Positions 12,110-23,500 of a stretch of 64,000 nucleotides of DNA are shown here, one piece after another. Source of the DNA: Anniella stebbinsi (lineage: Eukaryota > Chordata > Lepidosauria > Squamata > Anniellidae); assembly GCA_029215795.1 (NCBI GenBank), contig JARDYH010000001.1:397395154-397459153 (forward strand), read 5' to 3'. The position numbers and the translations under genes were made by a program. Position 1 is the first letter of the stretch. Each line of letters starts with the position of its first letter. The notes below the pieces were generated by a model. That model was not told where the DNA came from. It was given only the letters and a program-made list of their open reading frames with translations, and did not search any database.

Positions 12110-12330
12110 GCCCGGCCATGCCTCCGCTGCGACTCCAGAGTGGCGACAGACAGTAGATGTGCCTTCATCACCTCGCTCCAGAGAAAAAAGTCGAGGTATG
12201 TCCCCAACTTTTTCATTTCAGAGCTTTGGGGGAAAGCCCTGGGATGGCTCCGCAGTGGCTTTTGCATTGTATAAACAACACAGTGCCACTGCGGAGCCAC
12301 CCTGGGGCTTTCCCCATGTATAGACATCCC
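12110..12330. repeat. Foldback element, copy 1
   Basis: GATGGCTCCGCAGTGGC and GCCACTGCGGAGCCACC form a stem. Outer arms GGAAAGCCCTGG and CCCTGGGGCTTTCC extend it, with a loop of about 25 nt. The upstream CACCTCGCTCCAGAGAAAAA text recurs in altered form at 35385-35545, so this is a dispersed family. Confidence 0.6.
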
Positions 12331-13350
12331 CAGAGAGAGAGAGACAGAGAGAAGAGGGAGGGAGGGAGAGGGAGAGAGCTGTAGTGAACAGCCTTCCAGC
12401 CAGTTTAGGCTGAGTACAGGAGGAGCTCAGCCTCCTGTCTGTTCTGAGTGCCTTCCTAGTATATTAGCCATATTAGGCTGACTCAAAGGAGGGAAACATC
12501 CACTCTGCATACATTAAAAAAAGTTAGTCACTGAATTACTGGTTGTGAGTGGATTCCTAATACAGCTAATTTGATGTCTAAGCAAAGAGTTCTGAAATGA
12601 TATTCCCCCTTGAAATGGGTATCAATCGCACTGTAGACAAAGTCTGTGTGTCTTTTCTGGTGACTGTGTGCAGTTGTAACTGGCAGGAATATATTGCTGA
12701 AAGTTTTAGTGAAGATAATTCAATAAACAAGATTTTAATGGGCTTTACACTTCTTGCTTCTGAAAAACACAAGATAAAGCAGACAAGCCTGGCGCTGCAG
12801 TGCAAACCTCGCTCTGGTACATTATCTCTTTTTTCCAGTGCAGTGTGACAAGGGCATCATCTCATCCTTCTCTCTGTGGGAGGCTCTCTTTCCCTTCCAA
12901 GGGGCTGGGCTGGGTGTCCCTGGTTCAGTCCCCAGTTCCAAACAAACGGGAGTTCTTAAAATCCAGATGCTGGGGAGCACAACAACCTGGAAAAGACCCC
13001 TGCCTGACCTGGGAAGAAGAATTAGAAGGAGAGTGTTGCCTGATCTGAGAGTTTATATCAAAAATGGCTCCCTGAAGTGTTGCTATTATATCTCTGTAAA
13101 TGAGTCCTTAGAAGGACAACACTTGCGGCTGAGAGTCATTGGTCCAAAAACTCCCAGGTGCTGCAACATGACAACAGTCATCTGCACAAGGTGAACATTT
13201 TCCACTAACAAGATACAGCATCTTCTGAAGCAACCCTAACTACAGAAAGCCACACACACACAAACACGAGCCCCAGGCCACATTGAGATAATAACAGAAG
13301 TAGAACAGTACCAAAGCCCTCAATGCTAATCTCAGCAACTCTGGCTCTTA

Positions 13351-13640
13351 GAGGGTCATCAGACGGGGGGGGGGGGGATCGTGTTTCCCTTCTGTTGTTT
13401 TTCCCGTTTCTGTCCCACAATACTTCCTTTTTCTTTACATGGGGAAGAAAGAGGAAGTAAACAATGACCATGTGGCCCATTCCGTGGGCGTTTTTATCCC
13501 ACTGCTTCTCCTGCACACAGCAGAAAATGGCGGCACATTTCGCTATAGCCAAAAAAGTCAGATTTTCCAGGTCTTTTTCTTGCGATGGGAAAACAGGAAG
13601 AAGGGGCAGGAGACTGATGGCATTGTCGAAAGGACCCACG
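13351..13640. mobile_element. Harbinger-like miniature element, truncated and inverted copy
   Basis: The left end GAGGGTCATCAGACGGG follows TTA. The body repeats GGGGAAGAAAGAGGAAGTAA and the CTGCACACAGCAGAAAATGG block of 22389-22788 in the opposite orientation. No matching right terminus was found, so the end is approximate. A 13-base G run at 13365-13377 is included. Confidence 0.6.
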
Positions 13641-14348
13641 GTGTTCCAAGCCCTGCCCATACATGTGCACAAACAGCAGGGAGGAAATAGCCTTTCGGTG
13701 TCACACAGACCAGTGTTTCTCCACTGACGTTTGGTTGGAAGTATAATATATGCAGACATATTGGCATTACTTTGCATCACAACAATTAAACATGTCTCAT
13801 TTGCACGGTGCTGTTGTAATAGCTATTCGGACAGTTCACACAAACACCTGTGAAGGTCTTTGCGGAGACATCAAGCGTTATGTTCTTATGTTCTTAATGC
13901 TTTTTAAAGCAATAAATGCTATGCATTGACATTCAAAATATATGCCTTCCATAGGGGGTTGAACAACAGCCTAGCAGAATCGTATCCTTTCTAATGTTTT
14001 GGCCGAGTCTGCTTTGGCGCCGGTACAATTGGATTTTGTGTAAAAATACACAACAAATCTGATTTCTGTTGCATTAAGGGGTTCTCTGGTAAAATATATG
14101 AAGCAAAGAATGAAATAAGCTGCAGTTCTATAGAGTCTTCCAGTTCACTTCCTTCGATACTTGACCACTAATATTAGAGAATATTGGATCAAGGTACCGT
14201 TTTAAATGAATGTCTATGAGATAATACAGTAGCCAAGTTAAACCACAGGTTTGACAATAAAATACAAAATTGAGTTGTGTTCCTTTACAGGAAAGGGTTG
14301 AAATTTGAAGCAAGATCCTAATGGTCTCAAACAGTTGCATATTCTACA

Positions 14349-14373
14349 GGAGAGAGAGAGAGAGAGAGAGAGA
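14349..14373. repeat. (GA)n microsatellite
   Basis: Twenty-five bases of GA repeat in the non-coding interval between the Harbinger-like fragment at 13351-13640 and the GAA tract at 14557. Confidence 0.93.
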
Positions 14374-14556
14374 ATGAGCCTCTCTCCGCTAACTACATCA
14401 TAACAGCAGGGAGATTCCACGTAGCTCTCAGGGCCGTTGATAGACTCCTCCTTCTCCTCGGTGAATTTGCTGAACCCCTTTTAAAGCCATCTAAGCTGCT
14501 GGCAATCACCACATCGTATGATTGTAGAAGTTCCACCATGATCAGCATGTGCTATG

Positions 14557-14615
14557 AGGAGAAGAAGAAGAAGAAGAAGAAGAAGAAGAAGAAGAAGAAG
14601 AAGAAGAAGAAGAAG
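14557..14615. repeat. (GAA)n microsatellite
   Basis: About 19 GAA units. The interval 14616-15927 downstream of the last WDR72 exon shows no gene or strong repeat. Confidence 0.96.
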
Positions 14616-15927
14616 CCCAACAGTCCAGAGGCCTGGTTCTGCGGCCTCCAAGGCATGGACTCCTACTAGAAGTCTTCTTGGAGTCAAGCTGAGAACAGGC
14701 AAATAGGCATTAGTGCCACCCAGGAGCAGAAGTTTGATGGAACATGGACCAGTGCTCAATTTACCAAAGTGTGGCAGGAGGGGACCAGATCCCCCCTAGC
14801 TACTGTTTTTAGAAGGCTATGGAGAGAAGGGCACTGTTTGCTGAAGCCCCTTCCTCCCCCACCCCCAGAGAGATAACAGCTGCGATCTAAGCACCTTCAG
14901 GCTACAATCCCATATGTGCTTACTTGGGAGTAAGCCCCATTCAAAGCAATGGAAGTTGCTCCAAAATGCAGTCTTGAGTTGTATGCAAAGTTCATAGATT
15001 TCCTTCCAAATATATTGGTGTAGAATTAAGGTGAAGCTGATTGAAGGCAGTGAGGGGTGGGGGGAGATCCAGTGTAAACAAAACATAATCCCTCACATAG
15101 CTTCAATTCTGGCACTATTACAACAATCTTGCTAATAGACAGCCATGATCTTTATGGCTTAAAAAAAAAGGAACTGTTCTTAGATTCCTGGAAGGAGCAT
15201 GCTAGTCACAAATTTTCATGACAGACGTACACACACCATGAGATTATAAATTAGCTATCACAGAGAAGCCTCACTAATAAGATTGGATGTAAACTTTGGG
15301 TCACTTAATTTTAAGGCTCAGCTAATGGGCTAAAGAAAATTGGATATCACCTCGTAACATAAATTCAGATTCAGGCTTTCCTGCACCATTACAAGTTACA
15401 GCAACTAGGTCTGTTGTAAAATGAAATGATCCAACTGTAAAACTCATTTCCACAGTGTGGATTCTTCTATTACTAAAGCGTAAAGGGTCCACATTTCATA
15501 TTATGAAGTTATAAAATGGAAGCAGTACATTTTTAGTATAAGTCTGATCTCACTGATGAAAGATAAATCTGAAAATGTTGGCTCATTTCCATATAATTAG
15601 TAGTTCATTAATGTTATCTATAAAACGTTAGACATCAATTGTTTCCAATCATATTTCCAATAAGACACTGACATCTAATAAGGAATGAACACCGGAAGCA
15701 TTTTGACCATTTATACAAAGCAACACACTTTTTCGTTCATGCCTAAAATATGCAGATCATCAACCAGAACGACAGCAGAAGTAACCTGAGAGAGCAGCGA
15801 GATTAGCAGCAGATCCAAAACAAGGTATTTGCTTGGTTCCCCTTGGAAAGGAAAGGTTCAGAGCAATAATTGCCCTCCTTAACCTGCCCAAAGAGCCCTC
15901 ACTCACACCAATGGATATGGCCCTTAC

Positions 15928-16084
15928 CCAACAAAGGATGGCTCTTTGTCATCTCTGGCTGGTCAGTCTTGGGCACCACCCCACTGGCACTGGCTTGCCC
16001 ATGGCCATTGGCCAACGTCTTTCGCCGGCTTCTCAATCCCCACTGAACTTCGGCCAGCAAAGCAGCTTGGACAGCCGTAGTCAT
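15928..16084 (-). CDS. WDR72: WDR72 coding exon 17 (residues 985-1036), last exon found
   Basis: It encodes [20 protein letters not shown], matching the mammalian TEAIQAVLLAEVQ segment, then a variable tail ending [10 protein letters not shown]. The acceptor is ATCTGTGACAG. The donor TTGTTGG|GTAAGG leaves a G, so the next exon should begin AG or AA (Glu), then Trp. No such exon could be recognised downstream. Confidence 0.92.
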
Positions 16085-16984
16085 CTGTCACAGATGGAGG
16101 TTATTAGTGAGGAGGGTGCTAGGCTGCTCTTAAAAATTGATCCTCCTTCTAGTTCTGTTTCATGCCTTCCCCATCCCTTTTTTCCCAAACACAGCTTCTA
16201 GACAGGAGAGGGGGGGTGGTTCTTATCTCCAGTTCTGGGCCTGGGACCACGGTCAGTTCAGGGGAAGGAGAATGGGGCAAGGACAGGTTTGGTGAAACCG
16301 GTCTGCCCTTAACCATGTGTGGCAACAGCCCCTTTGATGGATCGGAGAGCAGAATGGAGTGAAGCAGGAGGGCTGTTGACATGCTACAATTGTAGGTGTG
16401 GGGCAGAGGACTGGAACCTCTCCTGCCTATCAAAATGGACAGGCTGAGAATTTTTCAGCCACCAGTTGCATACGGCATAGCCAGAGGTAAAAAATTGTAA
16501 GCGCCTTGAAAGAGCATTAAACCTCTCTTGTAGAGGCAGCCAAAAATACCATGCATATAGAAAACTAGTTCATCAAGCAGAGGTCTGGAATAACACTTCC
16601 TTCCTGATATGTCAACTTTCTACTTGCAGGGATTTCTTTTTACCATGCGGTGCTTGCATGCTCCCCCCCACATCAAATAAGCACTCTGAACGACATCAGT
16701 TTCCTACCTCTATGGATTGGTCTCTCCAACAAGAAATAAGTTTGACAAGTGAACTATTATCTGATTCACAAACAGGAAACCCATATGTGTCTGAAAAATA
16801 TACAAAATGGTATTTGTCAGATAGCATCTAGTTCAAAGAGAATTAACCCCAGAAACAAAATCCTTTGTCCCAATGACTATATCAGAGATGATAGTGGGAA
16901 GAGAAAAGGGGTGACACATTAAAGATGTACAACTAAATAGGAGAATTTAACAATCCTGATATTGTTGACTATGTTTGAACTTTC

Positions 16985-17023
<39 letters not shown>

Positions 17024-20000
17024 TTTAATTTTGGGGAACCACCTAGAGAGCTTCGGATATTGGGCAGTGGAGAAATGTAATAAATAAAATAATTTAAAAA
17101 ACAATTTGTGACTCTGGAATACCCTCCCCAAAGAGGTATGGCTGGTGAGCTGACCTTACAACCTTTCTGTCAGCAGGTTAAGAATTTCATTTGCCCTGAC
17201 ATTTGAAAAGCTAACGTTTTCTCAATCTGTTTGTAGCTTTTACAGTCTTTTGCTGCTGTTTAGTCTGTAACTGCTATGGAAGGCATTTTTTAATTATTTA
17301 AATACCAACAATGTGTTTTAAATAACATTTATGTCTATTGTACACCACCCTGGAATCCATTGGATGAAGGGCAGTTTAGAAATATCTCAAATCAATTAAT
17401 AAATTGAAATAAACAACAACATTTTTGGCACGTGTGTGGTTTGGCTGCCTCAGAAGCCAGGAACAGGTGAAGAGTTACACCTGACCTTTATGTACAAGGA
17501 AGGACACTTTTAGGGCCCAGAAGTCAGAAGGATCCCATTGAAATCCAGGCTTCCCCTCACAGCCCACAGAATGAAAAGAAAGTTGGTTGATTAAATATCT
17601 TTCCTCTCCTATCACACCTAGAAAACAAATACAGATGTCATCTTCACCGCTCCCCGATACTCACATTCAGCAGACTCATTGGAAGTGCTGGTGGTCCCAA
17701 GGGATGGTGTGGGTCTCCATTTGTTGCGTGTTGACTCCAGTTTCTGTGGACTAAAGAAAAGTGTTGCCACTATTTGCATGCTGGCAAAGATATCACTAGC
17801 CATTATTGGACTGTGCCCAAATTACTGGAGGAGGAGGATCCTCTTCAGTGAATAGCTGACTTTCCGATAGGCCGTGAAACTGGGCCGTCTGCTAACACCT
17901 CCCTCTTTCTAAAATGCCAATGGAAAATCCAGAAGTCCCCAGCAAGGCATTTGCTGGAAAATATTTATATCTATCTTGATAGGGAGATTGCGGTGCTTCA
18001 AAATTTGCACACAAAAAGAATGTATGATGTCCACTTCCTAGACCTTTGCAAGTTTACAGCCTAGTTCTAACTGAGAGAAGGTGGCTGATGCTTGGAGGGC
18101 ATCAGGCCAAATCAGTCCTATTGACTGTACCTACTAGATTGCTCTGGGGCCTTTGACACGTTTGACCAAGAGGTGTTAATGGAATAGCAGTGGGTGCCAG
18201 CTATGTTCGTTCCTGGTAGGAAGGTGAAGAATTATGACCTATCTAATTCCCTTCTCACAACTTTTTCTGTGTTTTCCCCCACTGGGCTGGCCCAAGCCAT
18301 CCTCCACTGCATGAGATTGATAACAAAGGCTATCACTCCCCAATTAGGCCACCTCCCTCCATGCTCTCCCATGACCCTGGCCACTCATGCACCCAACAAG
18401 TACAGCTGAGCTTGTCCTGCCAGCAGCAACATCTTAAAGTAGGAGCCAAGCTCTTGCTCAGATCCAGAACACCAGATGGGGAGCCAACAGGCACCTGCCC
18501 CTTTAAATCCCACCTAATGCCCTATCTGGCATCATGACATTGGAAGTGGGCAGGGACAGGGATTCCCCTGCTGCTTCAGCTGATGCTCTGGAGTCAAGTG
18601 GGAGCCTGGATCCAAAATTGGAAGGTGATGGTGGTGCAAGCTCAGACAGGCGATGGGGGAGGGGATGCTCATTTTGTCACCCCTCCCAATCCACCAGATG
18701 AGGCACGGGAAGCACTGAGGCTGGTGGGACTGGACTTGATGGCCTTATAAGCCCCTTCCAACTCTACTATTCTATGATTCTATGATCCTCCCCATAGTGG
18801 CAAAGATCCTGATGGAATTTAGAGTAAGGTGCAGCCATTACATCAATAGCATTTGGCTCTGCTTCCCTCAATTTTTAAAGCCTGGCCTGATGGTTTCCAT
18901 ATAGTTGAGGATTGGGGCAGACAGCATGCTTGCAACTGAATCTAGGTTAGCAGGCCCTAAAGGAGGCCCTTCTGACTGTAATTCACAATGTTCAGCCACC
19001 TTCATCACTCAGGCTCCCAGGCTTGGAGAACCGTGTTTGTAACTGTGGCTTGGCACATGTTTCACCAACTCCATCTGGTGAGAAAGTTGAAAGCCTAATG
19101 ATCTTCGTTCACATTTTCAGAAACCTAGAATTCTGCGAAGTGCTCTGTGTGAGGTTGCCCTAGATCATCACTAGATATGCTCCTTTTCTGTGGCAATCCA
19201 CCTGGTGCAGGGAAAACAGGACTATAAAACACAGTTCAGTCATGATTGTGGCCCAGAGAATCATCCGGAAGGAGATGATACAGTTAATCTACTCAAGCAA
19301 AGGAGACCTGCTGCTAATACCTGACACTAATACCTGAAACCACATGCAAGTTCCTCTAGGCACTTTGGATGAAGAGCATGGCATCAACATCACAAACTAT
19401 ATTAAGGAGGAATAGAAATTATTATTCCCATTTAATGAAGCTGAAATTGGAATGGAACAAAAGATATTTGATGCATCAATGGATGGATGTGAGAGTTACT
19501 TAAGAGTAGTGGGAAAGGCTCCTAAGAGGCCTCCAGGGTACAGCACTAGGATAGCACATGGTTTGTGAAATGACAGGAAAACAAAGAAACGTCTATCCAT
19601 CCATCTAAGAGTTTCATCTAACATAGTCTACTTTTATTTAGGGAAAAGTTAGAAAGGGAAAGTCCTTACCTGGTCTTTTCTAAAGGCATGCTAATTATCC
19701 TTTGAACTAAACATATCCTGCTCAATAAGGAGACCAGACTGGTTGATCTTTCTGTGGCATCAATGTTTTTTGTGCATCCGTTGATCTTTACTGTTTGCTC
19801 CTGGGCTACACCAACGTACTTATTACGCAAATCCAGTACTTTACTGGAAAATAAGTTGATCACCTTGCGTTGCTGTCCTACCACAAGATCAGCACTGCTC
19901 CATCCAGGCAACATCAGAGACAGATGATTGTCTTTTGAAATTAGTCCAAATGAGACTGGATAGAGAAGTCTCAAGATATCTAAATACTGAACACAAAGAT

Positions 20001-20487
20001 CATCCAATTCCCTGTCTACACCCCAAGGCAGGAGACATGACAAGAGGAGTTTTGCTGCATCTGTGGTGACATTCATATTGATTTTTCCTGATGGCTGCCT
20101 CCTAACCTTTTTTGAACTCTTTGGTTTTTTGTGTCTTTTGATGCCACCACTTTGTTCAAAAGATCTCACTGCATTGTTCTCCCCGAAGATTTGCTCTTCG
20201 CCAGCCATTTTGACTTGCCCATCCAAGGGAGAGAGTGATCCAGAAGTTCTATTTCTTTTCAATATCAGCGTCCTTTTTTCTGCTGTGCTTTTGCCTCTCT
20301 TTAAAGTGTCATAGCTGTGGAATGAGCTGGCTGCCTTCAGTCCACCGAGCTGAGCCGAGTGTAGCAATTCTACCAGCTTTTCCAGATCAAAGAGAAGTAC
20401 ATGAAAGTTTATCTTCTCCCATTTTGTCTTCACTGGCAAGATGGTAAAAGGCCATCGGGTATGGCAGACAGTGATTGGCTGAAAGAA

Positions 20488-20533
<46 letters not shown>

Positions 20534-23500
20534 TTATTCTACTCTTTTACTAGGATTACCCACAGTGGTGTACAACATAATCCTAAAAACATATAATACC
20601 ATAAAATGCAAATAAAATAAACAATTTCTAAAAGTCATAACAACAAACTAGAAAACAATACTTAAAACAAAGCAAAACACAACCCCACTGGTCCCTAAGT
20701 AAAAGCTGTTGTACATCAAAACTAGAACGGATAAAACCGGTTGCTAAATATTAAAACCTGTCGATGTGCAAGTTTCTTCAGTTTCTGGTGAAGGCACACA
20801 AAGAAGAATCCTGACACATTTCCACTGGGAAATGATGACACCACTAGGACTCCATAGACTAGGACACCACTACAGAGAAAGCAACGAGCAGGAGGTTGGC
20901 CTAGATAACCTCTAAGGTCCCTTCAAACTCTAAAATGTTATGATTCACATCTCTTGAAATCGAACAGAAAATAAAGCCTCTGACGTAGATCTTAACTCCT
21001 GAGCAGGTAGGTATGAGAACAACCAGTCCCTAAGGCAACCTGTTTGTGGGCTTGAACGGGTAGAGCCAGTATTTTCCATTCAGCCCAGAAGCAAATAGGA
21101 AGCCAATGAAGGTGGCATAAAAATGGAGTTATATGCTCTGACCTGTGAGCACCAGATAATCATCTGGCTGCTGCGTTTTGGATCTATTTGGCGTTTCCAG
21201 ACCATCTTCAACTGCACTCCCACATAGTGTGCATTGCAATGATCAAATCTGCAGGTAACTGACGCATGGAAGACTGACGGAGAGTCTGCCTTTTCCAGGT
21301 ACCACCACAGTTGGCATATCGGCTAAAGCTGACAAAAGGTGGAGCACTGAACCCTGATATCCTCTCAAAACAAACAGGCCATGGAAACGCATTAAAAGTA
21401 GCCATGGGAAATGTCCAAATGTGAAATGAAAGAAAGAAAAAGTGGCACAGAGATTTGGTTCCTGGCGCATTTCAAGACAATCTCTTTATCAAGGGCATCT
21501 ATGAGAAACACAAAACCATATAGAATTAATAAATTACATCTTCCACAAAGACTTGCACCCAAATTGTATCTGGATATTTAATTAAACTACATGTAACTAT
21601 ATCATTCATAAAATGATTCAAACTGATTATCACAGTTGTTTTAGGGTTGGAGAGGGATATTATGTGTGAGTGTTTCTAGGCTCATGCTAAACGCCTCCAA
21701 GCCAAGACGTGGGAGCTGGAACGCCTGGTTTTAAAGGAGAGCGTAGATATAGTGGGTGTAATGAAAACCTGGTAGAATGCGGAGAACCAGCGAGATCCAG
21801 TCATCTCTGAATATAAACTGGATACGAACTAGTGGGATCCACTCATCTCACCCCTTTGGCAGTCTCCATGCCCCTATGCTTTGCCAAAATCCATTTAAGC
21901 TATAACCAATAAAGGTGTTGCCAGTTTAACTCACTCAGGTCTCTGTGCCATCTTGTTGTGTCTCCTGTCCCCTTTCCTGAGCCAATCAACACAGCCTCCC
22001 CAAGTGGTTTGAAGGCTACAACTTGGCTTCACTTTGTTTCTCCAACCGAGTGCACTTCAGTCATCCCACAGTTATCTATGGGTTGACACGCCTTCTATTT
22101 CATATCAAAAGTTTCTTACCATGAGCCAATAGTTTCTCATCTACAGACCAAGGCCAGATCTACATCAAGCAGGATATAGCCGTATGAAAGCGGTATGAAA
22201 GTGGTATATAAAAGGCTGGAGCCACACTACTGCTTGATAGTGGTATTGAAGTGCACTGACAACTGTTGGGGCCCATTGACACATACTTTATACCACTATA
22301 TCCTGCATGGTGTGGCTCCTGCCTTTTATAAACCACTTTCACACCGCTTTCATACCACTATATCCTGCTTGGTGAAGATCTGGCCTTAGAGTGTCATCAG
22401 CCGGGCATTTTATCACATACTCGTTTCTGGCCACTCACATTTTTTGGCGCGTCCTTTTGACGACGACGTCTGCCTCCTATGCATCTCCCATTCCTTCTGG
22501 TCTTCCTTCCACGATAAAATAAGACCCCAGTAAATTCATTTTTGGGGAGGAAATGAAAACGTACTGCCATTTCCTGCTGTGTGCAGGAGAAGCAGCGTGA
22601 TTCAAATGTCCACTGAATGGGCCACATGGTCATTGTTTACTTTCTCTTTCTTCCCCATGAGAAGAAAGATGGTCATTGTTTACTTCCTCTTTCTTCCCCA
22701 TGTGAAGAAAGAGGAAGTATTGTGGGACAGAAGCAGGGGGGAAAGCGACGGTAGGGCAATGCGATTTCCCCCCTGTCTGATGACGCTCTTAGTAGAAATA
22801 GGTGTGTAAATGCTTTCAGATTTCATTGTTTTCCACAGGTATAAATAACTATGCCATTGGTAATGCGGCTGGGAATCCAGTCCTGTATTTAGAGAGTGCT
22901 AGGGGTGTGGCGACCTCTCACACTAATGGAGGGGCAGGTGGGTGGTTTTCTTCACAGATCCACCACAAGATTCTATTTCTTGGTTCCCTTGTGGAAGGTG
23001 AAAGCTTTGGGTGTTCCCATTGCTTCTCTTTTTAGCACTGATCCCACCATGGGCTGCCTTGGCATGAGGAAAGCCAGAATGCCTGCGGAATTAAAATACG
23101 TTGCTTCCTAATGGACATGTGCATTTTAAGTGGGCACGGTAGAGTTCCTAGAAGCTGGTGAAACCCAACGGCAAAGAGCCTTCAGAGGTGAAAAGGTCAC
23201 CTGGTAAAATAGCATTTCCATTGTACTTTCCATGAAATGTTTATGTGGTGGGTCCAACTCAGACCAGTTAAGGTTAATAGCACTTATTGATGTATTTGGG
23301 GATGAGGGAAAGGGAAGAATGACCTTTTTCCTGCAAGCAGGAGATTAACCGCCTCTCTCTGCTGAGCTTTTCCTGAGACTGTTTTTCTCTTTTTAGTAAC
23401 TGCCTATGCAATAAGTGCAGCAGAAATGGCTGGCTTTTGTTGAATTGCATGAGGTACATCTCCAGTGAGGAATTGAAACAGGAGGAACAAAAATAGCTGA

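Noticed and set aside
13205..13780. 191-codon minus-strand open frame
   Set aside because: It spans a Harbinger-like fragment and a G run; the protein has no recognisable pattern.
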